Of a stretch of 64,000 bases of DNA, positions 53,389 to 61,964 are shown in pieces. Under the pieces are notes generated by a model. That model saw only the letters and a program-made list of their open reading frames with translations. It did no database searches and was not told where the DNA came from. Each line of letters starts with the position of its first letter. Position 1 is the first letter of the stretch. This stretch comes from Clavibacter sp. B3I6 (lineage in GTDB: Bacteria; Actinomycetota; Actinomycetes; Actinomycetales; Microbacteriaceae), in contig NZ_JAUSYL010000001.1 of the NCBI RefSeq assembly GCF_030816895.1, forward strand, positions 682,001 through 746,000. Direction: 5' to 3'. The position numbers were made by a program, and so were the translations under genes.

Positions 53389-55941
53389 TCAGGCGGGGTC
53401 GGCTCTGCCGCCCGCCGCCTCGTCCGGAGCGACCGTCGCGGACCGGTCGGCTTCCGCGTCGAGGTCGGGGTCGGTGCCGCCCGAGGCCGCATCGCCGTCC
53501 GCCGTCTCCGGTACGGCGTCCGCCGGAGCCTTCCGCTTCCGCGCGCGCTTCGGCTTCGGCTCGGCCGTCGCGTCGGCGTCGTCCGCCGCCGCCGTCGCGG
53601 GATCCGCCGGCTCGGCCTCGGGCAGCGCGATGGCATCCGGCCCCTGCTCCACGAGCAGGCGGAACTCGGCGGCGTCGATGATGCGGACGCCGAGCGCCTC
53701 GGCCTTGCCGAGCTTCGAGCCCGCGCCGGGGCCGGCGGCGACGTAGTGCGTCTTCTTGCTGACGCTGGACCCGGCCTTGCCGCCGGCCGCCATGATCGCC
53801 TCGAGCGCGCCCTCGCGGGTGTACCCCTCGAGCGATCCGGTGGCGACGACCGTGAGGCCCGCGAGCACGCCGCCCGCGGCCGCCGCGGCACCCGGCCCCG
53901 GGTGCCCGGGGACGGCGGTGACGACGCCGGCCCCCTCCCAGCGCTCCACGATCTCCCGGTGCCAGTCGACCTCGAACCAGTCGAGCAGGGCGTCGGCGAT
54001 GATGCCGCCCACGCCGTCGACGGCCGCGAGCTCCTCGCGGCTGGCGGCGCGGATCGCGTCGAGCGAGCCGAACCAGCCGGCCAGCGCGCGCGCGGCGACC
54101 GGGCCGACGTGGCGGATGCTGAGCGCGACGAGGATGCGCCAGAGGTCCTGCGTCTTCGCCTTCTCGAGGTTCTCGAGCAGCACCTCGGCCGACTTCGACG
54201 GCACGCTGTCCGCGTCGCCCCACGGCGCGGCCGGGTCGAACGCGCCGTCGCGCTTCTGCCGGCGGCGCCGGAACGGGGTGACCCGCTTCGCCTCGCCCGT
54301 CCTCTCGTCGACCTTGACCATGCCGGTCTCGGCGTCGCGGACGACGACCGTGATGGGGACGAGGTCGGCCATGGTCAGCTCGAAGAGGCCCGCCTCGGTC
54401 TCCAGCGGCGGGTCCTCCGGCTCGAGCGGCTGCGTGAGGGCGGCCGCCGCGACCTCGCCGAGGCCCTCGATGTCGAGCGCGCCGCGGGAGGCCACGTGCT
54501 CGACCCGTCCGCGCACCTGCGCCGGGCAGCTGCGCGCGTTGGGGCAGCGCAGGTCGATGTCGCCCTCCTTGGCGGGGCGGAGCGGCGTGGAGCACTCGGG
54601 GCAGAGCGTCGGCATGACGAACTCGCGCTCGGTGCCGTCGCGGAGCTCCACGACCGGGCCGAGCACCTCGGGGATGACGTCGCCCGCCTTGCGGAGCACG
54701 ACCGTGTCGCCGATGAGGACGCCCTTGGCCTTGACGACCTGCTGGTTGTGCAGCGTGGCCTGGCGCACCTCGGATCCGGCGACCTCGACCTTCTCCATGA
54801 CGGCGAACGGCGTGGCCCGGCCGGTGCGGCCGACGCTCACGACGATGTCGAGGAGCGTGGTGTTGACCTCCTCGGGCGGGTACTTGTACGCGGTGGCCCA
54901 GCGCGGCGCGCGGCTGGTGGCGCCGAGCTCCTCGTGGAGCCCGAGGTCGTCGACCTTGATGACGATGCCGTCGATCTGGTGCTCAACCTCGGCGCGGTGC
55001 GCCCCGTGGCGGCGCACGAACGCCACGACGTCGGTCATGTCGTCAAAGACGCGGAAGTGCGTGGAGATGGGCAGGCCCCAGCCGGCCAACAGACCGTAGA
55101 CCTCGGACTGCGCGGACACGTGCGCGTCGCGCTCGAGCTCCCGGACGGGCCACGCGCCGATGCCGTGCACGAGCATGCGGAGGCGGCGGATGCGCGCGTG
55201 CATGAGCTCGAGGCGCGCGGCGGTCTTGCCCTCCTCCTTCTGCCGGAGGGACCCGGCGGCGGCGTTGCGGGGGTTCGCGAAGACGCGCTCGCCCACCTCC
55301 AGCTGCCGGGCGTTGAGCTCGTCGAACTCGGCGACGGGGAAGAAGATCTCGCCGCGCACCTCGACGAGCGGCGGGTGGCCGGTGCCGGCGAGGCGCTCGG
55401 GGACGGTGCCCATGGTGAGGACGTTCTGCGTGACGTCCTCCCCGACGACGCCGTCGCCGCGCGTGGCCGCCGTGACGAGGACGCCGTGCTCGTAGCGCAG
55501 GTTGATGGCGAGCCCGTCGATCTTGAGCTCGCTGAGGTAGCGCACGCGGCCGCTCCCGGCGTCGCGCTCGACCTTCGCCGCCCACTCGGCGAGCTCCTCC
55601 TCGCTGAACACGTTGTCGAGGCTGAGCATGCGCTCGGCGTGCGTGACGGGCGCGAAGAGCGTGGTCTCCGCGCGGCCGCCGACCCGCTGGGTGGGGCTGT
55701 CCTGGCTGCGGAGCCCGGGGTGCGCTTCCTCGAGCGCCTCGAGCTCGTGCACGAGCGCGTCGTACTCGGCGTCGCTGACGGTGCTCGCGTTGCCCTCGTA
55801 GTACTCGTCGCGGTGGCGCTCGATCTCGGCGCGCAGCTCGTCGACGCGCGCGGACGCGGCCGCGACGTCGGGTGGCGTGGTGGCGGGGACGGCGTCGTCC
55901 GCGGCGGCGGCGGCGGATCCGGTCGTGGTGGCGTCGCTCAT
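53389..55941 (-). CDS. ligA: NAD-dependent DNA ligase LigA
   Basis: 850-residue ligase, about 150 longer than the usual 670-700. It seals nicks using NAD+. Domain Ia is at the N-terminus. The adenylated Lys140 is in SELKIDGLAINLRY. The OB fold, zinc finger (CPECSTPLRP...LRCPNARSC), helix-hairpin-helix repeats and the BRCT domain (GLTVVATGSLEGYTREGALEAIMAAGGK) are all present. An insert of about 50 residues (VVVRDAETGMVKVDERTGEAKRV...) lies before the helix-hairpin-helix repeats, and a roughly 95-residue tail (KPKRARKRKAPAD, then acidic) follows BRCT. It begins 7 bases after the mnmA stop. Confidence 0.97.
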   Translation of the reverse strand: MSDATTTGSAAAAADDAVPATTPPDVAAASARVDELRAEIERHRDEYYEGNASTVSDAEYDALVHELEALEEAHPGLRSQDSPTQRVGGRAETTLFAPVTHAERMLSLDNVFSEEELAEWAAKVERDAGSGRVRYLSELKIDGLAINLRYEHGVLVTAATRGDGVVGEDVTQNVLTMGTVPERLAGTGHPPLVEVRGEIFFPVAEFDELNARQLEVGERVFANPRNAAAGSLRQKEEGKTAARLELMHARIRRLRMLVHGIGAWPVRELERDAHVSAQSEVYGLLAGWGLPISTHFRVFDDMTDVVAFVRRHGAHRAEVEHQIDGIVIKVDDLGLHEELGATSRAPRWATAYKYPPEEVNTTLLDIVVSVGRTGRATPFAVMEKVEVAGSEVRQATLHNQQVVKAKGVLIGDTVVLRKAGDVIPEVLGPVVELRDGTEREFVMPTLCPECSTPLRPAKEGDIDLRCPNARSCPAQVRGRVEHVASRGALDIEGLGEVAAAALTQPLEPEDPPLETEAGLFELTMADLVPITVVVRDAETGMVKVDERTGEAKRVTPFRRRRQKRDGAFDPAAPWGDADSVPSKSAEVLLENLEKAKTQDLWRILVALSIRHVGPVAARALAGWFGSLDAIRAASREELAAVDGVGGIIADALLDWFEVDWHREIVERWEGAGVVTAVPGHPGPGAAAAAGGVLAGLTVVATGSLEGYTREGALEAIMAAGGKAGSSVSKKTHYVAAGPGAGSKLGKAEALGVRIIDAAEFRLLVEQGPDAIALPEAEPADPATAAADDADATAEPKPKRARKRKAPADAVPETADGDAASGGTDPDLDAEADRSATVAPDEAAGGRADPA

Positions 55942-55948
55942 GGCCCCG

Positions 55949-57109
55949 TCACTCCCCCGCCGTCGCGCCGACGAGCTCGGATCGCGCGGGCGGCCGCGCG
56001 TCGGCGACGGCGCTCACGGTGCGGTCGATGGTGACCTGGCCGAGCACGCGCGTGCCGGCGTAGACCACGGCGGTCTGCCCGGGGGCGACGCCGAGCAGGT
56101 GCTCTCGCGGGGTGATCACGAGCTCCACGATGCCGTCGACCACCGACACCGCGGCGCGCGCGGGGACGGGGTCGGCGTGGGCGCGGATCTGCACGTCGCA
56201 GTCGAACGGCTGGTCCGGGCGCGTGGGCGGCGTCCCCGCCCAGGTGAACGCGGACCCGGCGATCTCGCGGATGGCGAGCGCCTCCTGCGGCCCCACGACC
56301 ACCGTGTTGTCCTTCGGCCGGATCTCCAGCACGAACCGCGGGCGCCCGTCGGCGGCGGGCGTGCCGATCGCGAGTCCCTTGCGCTGCCCGACCGTGAAGG
56401 CAGCGGCGCCGGCGTGCGTGCCGATCACCGCCCCCGCGCTGTCGAGGATGTCCCCCTGCTCCGCCCCCACGCGGTCGGCGAGCCAGCCTCGGGTGTCGCC
56501 GTCGGGGATGAAGCAGATGTCGTGGCTGTCGGGCTTCTGCGCGACCTGGATCCCGCGCGCCGCCGCCTCCGCGCGCACCTCCGCCTTCGAGGGCGTCGAC
56601 CCGAGCGGGAAGTACGAGTGCGCGATCTGCTCGGCCGTCAGGACGCCGAGGACGTACGACTGGTCCTTCGCCCAGGCGGCCGCGCGGTGCAGCTCGGGCT
56701 CGCCGTCGGGTCCCGGGAGGACGTCGGCGTAGTGGCCCGTGCAGACGGCGTCGAAGCCGAGGTCGAGCGCCTTCTCCAGGAGCGCGGCGAACTTGATCCG
56801 CTCGTTGCAGCGCATGCAGGGGTTGGGCGTGCGGCCCGCCTGGTACTCGGCGACGAAGTCGTCCACGACGTCGGCGGCGAAGCGCTCGGAGAAGTCCCAC
56901 ACGTAGAAGGGGATCCCGAGCAGGTCGGCGGTGCGGCGCGCGTCCATCGAGTCCTCGATCGTGCAGCAGCCGCGGGATCCGGTGCGGAGCGTGCCCGGCA
57001 TCCGGCTGAGCGCGAGGTGCACGCCCGTCACGTCGTGCCCGGCGTCGACGGCGCGGGCGGCGGCCACGGCGGAGTCGACTCCGCCACTCATCGCTGCGAG
57101 GATCTTCAC
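55949..57109 (-). CDS. mnmA: tRNA-specific 2-thiouridylase MnmA
   Basis: 386-residue enzyme that puts sulfur on the wobble uridine (s2U34) of Lys, Glu and Gln tRNAs. The ATP-binding PP-loop SGGVDSAVAAA is at residues 8-18. The catalytic Cys98 is in NPCMRCNERIKF and the second Cys in SHDICFIPDG. TGHYAD and GAAAFTVGQRKGLAIG are family motifs. The start is GTG, overlapping the stop of the cysteine desulfurase (GTGA), so the sulfur donor and user are translationally coupled. ligA follows 7 bases downstream. Confidence 0.97.
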   Translation of the reverse strand: MKILAAMSGGVDSAVAAARAVDAGHDVTGVHLALSRMPGTLRTGSRGCCTIEDSMDARRTADLLGIPFYVWDFSERFAADVVDDFVAEYQAGRTPNPCMRCNERIKFAALLEKALDLGFDAVCTGHYADVLPGPDGEPELHRAAAWAKDQSYVLGVLTAEQIAHSYFPLGSTPSKAEVRAEAAARGIQVAQKPDSHDICFIPDGDTRGWLADRVGAEQGDILDSAGAVIGTHAGAAAFTVGQRKGLAIGTPAADGRPRFVLEIRPKDNTVVVGPQEALAIREIAGSAFTWAGTPPTRPDQPFDCDVQIRAHADPVPARAAVSVVDGIVELVITPREHLLGVAPGQTAVVYAGTRVLGQVTIDRTVSAVADARPPARSELVGATAGE

Positions 57110-58314
57110 CCCGTGAGCCTACGCGCCGCCCGGCCCGCGAGGCCCGCCCGCGCGGCGCGCGCGACGGCGTCCGGCAGGGCCGCGAGGAGCGCGTCGACGT
57201 CGGCGTCGGTGGTCGTGCGGCCGAGCGTGAAGCGGAGCGCGCCGCGGGCCTCGTCCTCGGGGACGCCCATGCCGAGGAGCACGTGCGAGACCTCGGGCAC
57301 GCCGGCCTGGCACGCGGATCCGGTGCTCACCGAGACGCCCGCCATGTCGAGGAGGAGGAGGAGCGAGTCGCCCTGGCAGCCGGCGAAGGTGAGGTGGGCG
57401 TTGCCGGGGAGGCGGCCGGCGGGATCCGGGTCGCCGCGGAGCACCGCGCCCGGGACGTCGCGCAGCGCGGTCTCCACGAGCCGGTCGCGGAGGGCCCGGA
57501 GCCGGACGCGCTCGGCGTCGAGCTCGGCGACGGCGAGCGTGACGGCCACGGCGAACGCGACGGCGGAGGCGGCGTCCTGCGTCCCCGAGCGGACCTGCCG
57601 CTGCTGGCCGCCGCCGTGGATCTGGGCGTCCACCCGGGCCTGCCGCGCGAGCACGAGCGCGCCCACGCCCACCGGGCCGCCGACCTTGTGCGCCGAGACG
57701 CTCACCGCGGAGACGCCCGCGTCGCGCCAGCGGCGGAAGGGGACGGGCATGTGCCCGAGGGCCGCGACCGCGTCGACGTGCACGGGGACGCCGTGCGCGC
57801 GGGCGAGCGCCGCCAGCTCCTCGACGGGCTGGATCGTGCCGACCTCGTTGCTCGCGGCCAGGAAGGTGAGCAGGGAGACCGACGCGGGGTCCGCGGCGAG
57901 CGCGGCGCGCACGGCGCCCACCTCGATGCGTCCGAGCGCGTCGATCGGCAGCCGCTCCACGACAGCGCCGCGGCGCTCGAGCCACGCGACCGTGTCGACC
58001 GTGGCGTGGTGCTCGCCGTCCGGCACGAGGATCCGGGTGCGCCGGGGGGGATTCTCCGCCGCGCGCGCGCCGTGCAGGCCCTTGATCCCGAGGTTCACCG
58101 CCTCCGTGCCGCCGGAGGTGAGCACGACCTCGACAGGATCCGCGTCCAGCGCCCGCGCGATCTGCTCCCGCGCCTCCTCGAGCACGCGCCGCGCCTCCTG
58201 GCCGTGCGAGTGGATGGAGGACGGGTTCCCCACCAGCGTGAGCGCCCCGGCGAGCGCGGCGATCGCCTCCGGCCGCATCGGGGTGGTCGCGGCGTGGTCG
58301 AGGTAGACCGTCAT
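57106..58314 (-). CDS. NifS/IscS-type cysteine desulfurase
   Basis: 402-residue PLP enzyme taking sulfur from cysteine as a protein persulfide. It begins VYLDHAATTPMRPEAI, the family N-terminus. The Schiff-base Lys is in SAHKVGGPVGVG, and the reactive Cys in SVSTGSACQAGVPE, on the long IscS-type loop. The stop overlaps mnmA, so it probably supplies sulfur for tRNA thiolation. The ATG lies 6 bases after TAGGGT (leaderless). The spacer to the divergent second glgX gene is only 18 bp, and the two -10 boxes overlap. Confidence 0.95.
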   Translation of the reverse strand: MTVYLDHAATTPMRPEAIAALAGALTLVGNPSSIHSHGQEARRVLEEAREQIARALDADPVEVVLTSGGTEAVNLGIKGLHGARAAENPPRRTRILVPDGEHHATVDTVAWLERRGAVVERLPIDALGRIEVGAVRAALAADPASVSLLTFLAASNEVGTIQPVEELAALARAHGVPVHVDAVAALGHMPVPFRRWRDAGVSAVSVSAHKVGGPVGVGALVLARQARVDAQIHGGGQQRQVRSGTQDAASAVAFAVAVTLAVAELDAERVRLRALRDRLVETALRDVPGAVLRGDPDPAGRLPGNAHLTFAGCQGDSLLLLLDMAGVSVSTGSACQAGVPEVSHVLLGMGVPEDEARGALRFTLGRTTTDADVDALLAALPDAVARAARAGLAGRAARRLTG

Positions 58315-58319
58315 GCCCC

Positions 58320-58325
58320 TACCCT
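58320..58325 (+). promoter_or_regulatory. -10 box of second glgX gene
   Basis: TACCCT ends 7 bases before the ATG at 58333. It overlaps the opposite-strand box by five bases. Confidence 0.45.
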
Positions 58326-58326
58326 A
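58321..58326 (-). promoter_or_regulatory. -10 box of cysteine desulfurase gene
   Basis: TAGGGT on the minus strand ends 6 bases before the ATG at 58314. It overlaps the plus-strand box at 58320-58325. Confidence 0.5.
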
Positions 58327-58332
58327 GGTCGC

Positions 58333-60390
58333 ATGCCGCGCCCCGGATCGCCCGAGCCCCTGGGGCTGACGCTCTCCGACCAGGGCGGCACGCTGCGCCT
58401 CGTCAGCCACGGCGCGTCCGCCGTGGAGCTCACCGTCTCGGCCGTCGACGACCCCCGGCGGGTGGTCGAGGCCGTCGCCATGGAGCGCGGGGACGGCGGC
58501 GTGTGGACGGGGTCCAGCGCGCGGCTCGTCCCGGGCACGGCGTACTCGGTGCGCGTCGACGGCGACCCCGCGCCCGGCGACTCCTTCGACCCGACGAGGC
58601 ACCTCCTCGACCCGTACGCGCGCGGCCTCGTGCAGGTCGGCCCCGCCGCCTGGCGCTCGGTCGTCACGAGCGACGTGCCCGCTGCGGAGCGGGCCGCCCG
58701 CCGGGCCGCGCGACCCGACGTCCCGCGGGACCGGCAGGTGCTCTACGAGCTGCACGTCCGCGGGTTCAGCAAGCTCGACGAGCGGCTCCCGGAGGAGCTC
58801 CGCGGCACGTACGCGGGCCTCGGGCACGAGGCGTCCGTCGCGCGCCTGGTCGACCTCGGGATCACGACGGTCGAGCTCCTGCCCGTGCACGCCTCCACGA
58901 GCGAGGAGCGGCTGCGCGCGCAGGGCCGGATCAACCACTGGGGCTACAACACGCTCGCCTACCTGGCGCCGCACGCGCCCTACGCGACCCGGCGTGCGCG
59001 CGATGCGGGGGCGGATGCCGTCGCGGCCGAGTTCCGCGGCATGGTCGACGCGCTGCACGCGGCCGGGATCCAGGTCGTGCTCGACGTCGTCTACAACCAC
59101 ACGGCCGAGGAGGGCGCGGACGGGCCCGTCACGAGCCTCCGCGGCATCGACGGCTCCCGCTACTACCGGCACGCGCCCGACGGCACGCCCATCGACGTGA
59201 CCGGCTGCGGCAACACGGTCGACCTGTCCCGGCCGGACGCGCAGCGCCTCGTGCTCGACTCGCTCGAGCACTGGTCCGACGTGATGGGCGTGGACGGCTT
59301 CCGGTTCGACCTCGCCGTGACCCTCGGCCGCGACGAGCACGTCGACTTCGACCCCGACCACCCGCTCCTCCGCGCCATCGTCGAGGACGAGGCGCTCCAG
59401 GGCCTCCTCATGATCGCCGAGCCGTGGGACGTCGGCATGGGCGGGTGGCGCACCGGCGGGTTCGGATCCGGGTGGAGCGAGTGGAACGACGGCTACCGCG
59501 ACCGCGTCCGCGACTTCTGGCTCACCGACGTCGGGGAGGCCCGCCGCCAGGGGCGCGCGCCGAACGGCGTCGGGGCGCTCGCCTCGTGCCTGGCCGGATC
59601 CTCGGGCACGTTCACCGCCGACCGCGGGCCGCTGGCGTCGGTGTCCTTCGTCACGGCCCACGACGGGTTCACCCTCGCCGACCTCACCTCGTACGACCGC
59701 AAGCACAACAGCGGCAACGGCGAGTCGAACCGCGACGGGACGGACGCGAACCGCTCCTGGAACCACGGGGTGGAGGGCCCGACGCACGACGCCGCCGTCC
59801 TGGCCGCCCGCCGCCGGACCTCGCGCAACCTCATCGCGACGCTGCTGGTGTCGGCCGGGATCCCCATGCTCACGATGGGCGACGAGCGCGGCCGCACCCA
59901 GCGCGGGAACAACAACGGCTACTGCCTCGACAACGAGGCCACGTGGCTGCACTGGGACGAGGACGCGTGGCGGCTCGACCTGCACGCGACCACGCGGCAC
60001 CTCCTCCGCATCCGCCGCGAGAACCCGGCGCTCCGGCCCGTGCGCTACGCCTCCCCCGACGCGCTCGTGCCGAGCGCGTCCGTGCTCGCCTGGCGGGACG
60101 CGGACGGCGCGCCCATGACGGACGCCGCGTGGGAGTGGACGGCCACGCGCACATTGCAGTGGATCTCCACCTCCACCCCCGAGACCGAGGAGCCGAGCAC
60201 CGTGCTCGTCGTGGTGCACGGCCTCGAGACCCGCCAGGCCGTGACGCTGCCCGCGCACGACGGCGTGACCGCCTGGCGGCTGCTGTGGACGAGCGAGTGG
60301 GAGCGGCCCGAGGTCGCGACCGCGGACGACGCGCCCGGGGACCGGGTCGAGGTCGACGGGCCGGCGCTGCGGATCTACCGCGCCGGCTGA
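58333..60390 (+). CDS. GlgX-type glycogen debranching enzyme, copy 2
   Basis: 685-residue GH13 isoamylase-type protein, about 50 shorter than the copy at 19801. It has a CBM48 domain, then the catalytic barrel: Asp326 in FRFDLAV, Glu363 in IAEPWDVG, Asp444 in AHDGF, all intact. YELHVRGFSKLDERLPEELRGTYAGLG and MGDERGRTQRGNNNGY follow the GlgX pattern. The N-terminus lacks the PGxPxPLGA block of copy 1 and reads EPLGLTLSDQGGTLRLVSHGAS. It is isolated from treY-treZ but lies 1.6 kb from glgP, so it may serve glycogen breakdown rather than trehalose synthesis. Predicted leaderless. Confidence 0.93.
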   Translation: MPRPGSPEPLGLTLSDQGGTLRLVSHGASAVELTVSAVDDPRRVVEAVAMERGDGGVWTGSSARLVPGTAYSVRVDGDPAPGDSFDPTRHLLDPYARGLVQVGPAAWRSVVTSDVPAAERAARRAARPDVPRDRQVLYELHVRGFSKLDERLPEELRGTYAGLGHEASVARLVDLGITTVELLPVHASTSEERLRAQGRINHWGYNTLAYLAPHAPYATRRARDAGADAVAAEFRGMVDALHAAGIQVVLDVVYNHTAEEGADGPVTSLRGIDGSRYYRHAPDGTPIDVTGCGNTVDLSRPDAQRLVLDSLEHWSDVMGVDGFRFDLAVTLGRDEHVDFDPDHPLLRAIVEDEALQGLLMIAEPWDVGMGGWRTGGFGSGWSEWNDGYRDRVRDFWLTDVGEARRQGRAPNGVGALASCLAGSSGTFTADRGPLASVSFVTAHDGFTLADLTSYDRKHNSGNGESNRDGTDANRSWNHGVEGPTHDAAVLAARRRTSRNLIATLLVSAGIPMLTMGDERGRTQRGNNNGYCLDNEATWLHWDEDAWRLDLHATTRHLLRIRRENPALRPVRYASPDALVPSASVLAWRDADGAPMTDAAWEWTATRTLQWISTSTPETEEPSTVLVVVHGLETRQAVTLPAHDGVTAWRLLWTSEWERPEVATADDAPGDRVEVDGPALRIYRAG

Positions 60391-60559
60391 GGGCGCTCGC
60401 CCGGGATCCCGGGCCGGCCGCGGCCGTGGCGGGCGTCCGCCGGTCCCGGCGCCCCCGGCCGAGGCCGGCGCGGTTGGCGTCGTCCGCCTCCCGTGTGCTC
60501 TGCTAGTGGGACCGCACGATCCGTCGCGCCCCCCGCGCTCGAGAACGAGGACGCCGCCC

Positions 60560-61897
60560 GTGACCGAAGACTCCCCCGCCCCCCGCGCCGACCACGACCG
60601 CCGCCCCACGACGCCTGCCGGACCCGGGCGCCGGCGCACGCTGACCCGACGCGCGCTGGTCGCGGGCGGCGGCCTCGCCGCGCTGACCGCGGTGGCCGCC
60701 GTCGCGGGCTGCACGACGACCCCGCGCCCCGCGCCCCCCGCTCCGCGCCCCTCGGGAGGAGCCGCGGCCCCCGGCGTCGCGGCCTCCGCGGTGGCCATCA
60801 CGGAGTCCGGCGGCCCCGCCATCGAGCCGATGACGTACGCCCCGGACGACGCGCTCGCGGGCTTCTACGCCCTGCGCGACCGCGTCGGCGAGCGCCGCCT
60901 CACGATCGGCGTGCTGGGCGACAGCATCGCCGAGGGCCAGGGCGCCTCCTCGATCCAGCACGCGTACTCGGCCCAGCTCCGCGAGCGCCTGCGGGTCGCG
61001 TACCCCCCCCCCTCCGGCGCGCGCGGAGGCCTCGACTACATCGCCTCCCGGCACCAGATCACGGTGCCCGCCGACCAGGGCTTCGCCTTCGCGGGCACGC
61101 CGACCGCCGGCGCCCGGCACGGCTGGGGCCGCCGCGTGATCCTGCTCTCGGAGGACACGGGCCCCGGGTCCTACACGGCGCGCTTCACCTCCGCCCGCGT
61201 CTGCTGGTGGGCGCCGTCGCTCGAGGCCGCGATCACCGTGTCCATCGACGGGGGCGCACCCGAGACCGTCCGCGCCCAGGCGCCCGGCTCGCTCACGTGG
61301 ACGAGCCCGCAGCTGGAGTCCGCGGAGCACACCGTGACCGTGGAATGGGCGGGCGGGAGCCCCGAGCTCGAGGGCGCATGGCTCTTCGACGGCGACGAGG
61401 ACCGCGGCGTGCACGTCATCGACGGCGGCAACTCGGGGTCGCAGCTGTGGCAGCTGTCCGAGAAGGCCCGGCCGGACGGCGTGAGCACGTGGATCTTCTC
61501 CGCGAAGCGGTTCGAGCTGGACCTGTGGATGCCGGAGCACCTGATCAACGACGTGGTCGTCCGCACGCCCGAGGAGGTGCGGTCGGACGCGGCCGTGCTG
61601 ATCGAGCTGATCCGGTCGAAGAGCGAGGCGCCGATCCTGTTCACCCCTCCGTACGAGCGCACGACGATGCCCGTCGCGGGCACGACCTGGCAGGACTACA
61701 TCGCCGCGCTGCGCGACGCCGCGTCGGAGGACCCGCTCGCCGACGTGTTCGAGATCGGCGCCCACATCCCGCGGCTCGTGGGCGAGGGCGCCTCGGACCC
61801 GTACGGCTGGTTGGGACCGGACAACCACCCGAACGACAAGGGCTACGCGCGCTTCGCCGAGGTCCTCGCCGCCAAGCTGTCCGCCACCCCGGCGTGA
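60560..61897 (+). CDS. Tat-exported SGNH-hydrolase lipoprotein
   Basis: 445-residue secreted esterase-like protein. The signal peptide has twin arginines (LTRRALVAGGG, residues 28-38), a hydrophobic core and lipobox VAGC with Cys51. A Pro-rich linker precedes the SGNH/GDSL hydrolase domain: Ser122 in GVLGDSIAEG (block I) and the Asp-His pair in GPDNHPNDKGYARFAE (block V). A beta-sandwich insert (RFTSARVCWWAPSLEAAITVSIDGG) lies between. The substrate may be an acetylated polysaccharide (inference). The start is GTG after a CGAGG site. It is convergent with the glucan phosphorylase gene. Confidence 0.88.
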   Translation: MTEDSPAPRADHDRRPTTPAGPGRRRTLTRRALVAGGGLAALTAVAAVAGCTTTPRPAPPAPRPSGGAAAPGVAASAVAITESGGPAIEPMTYAPDDALAGFYALRDRVGERRLTIGVLGDSIAEGQGASSIQHAYSAQLRERLRVAYPPPSGARGGLDYIASRHQITVPADQGFAFAGTPTAGARHGWGRRVILLSEDTGPGSYTARFTSARVCWWAPSLEAAITVSIDGGAPETVRAQAPGSLTWTSPQLESAEHTVTVEWAGGSPELEGAWLFDGDEDRGVHVIDGGNSGSQLWQLSEKARPDGVSTWIFSAKRFELDLWMPEHLINDVVVRTPEEVRSDAAVLIELIRSKSEAPILFTPPYERTTMPVAGTTWQDYIAALRDAASEDPLADVFEIGAHIPRLVGEGASDPYGWLGPDNHPNDKGYARFAEVLAAKLSATPA

Positions 61898-61910
61898 GCC
61901 GCGGCGGGCC

Positions 61911-61948
61911 GACCGGCGGCGCGCGGGATGTCCCGCGCGCCGCCGGTC
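61911..61948. terminator. bidirectional terminator between convergent genes
   Basis: A perfect 18-bp inverted repeat (61911-61928 with 61931-61948) with a 2-base centre lies between the SGNH hydrolase and the glucan phosphorylase genes. Confidence 0.75.
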
Positions 61949-61964
61949 GCCGTCGGCGTCACGC

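Noticed and set aside
51196..56034. 1612-residue plus-strand ORF
   Set aside because: Lies antisense to gatC, the DUF1023 hydrolase and ligA; low-complexity Arg/Ala/Glu sequence with no motif.
60395..60500. GC-rich palindromes after the second glgX gene
   Set aside because: Several overlapping short inverted repeats, none with clear terminator geometry; not distinct from background GC content.
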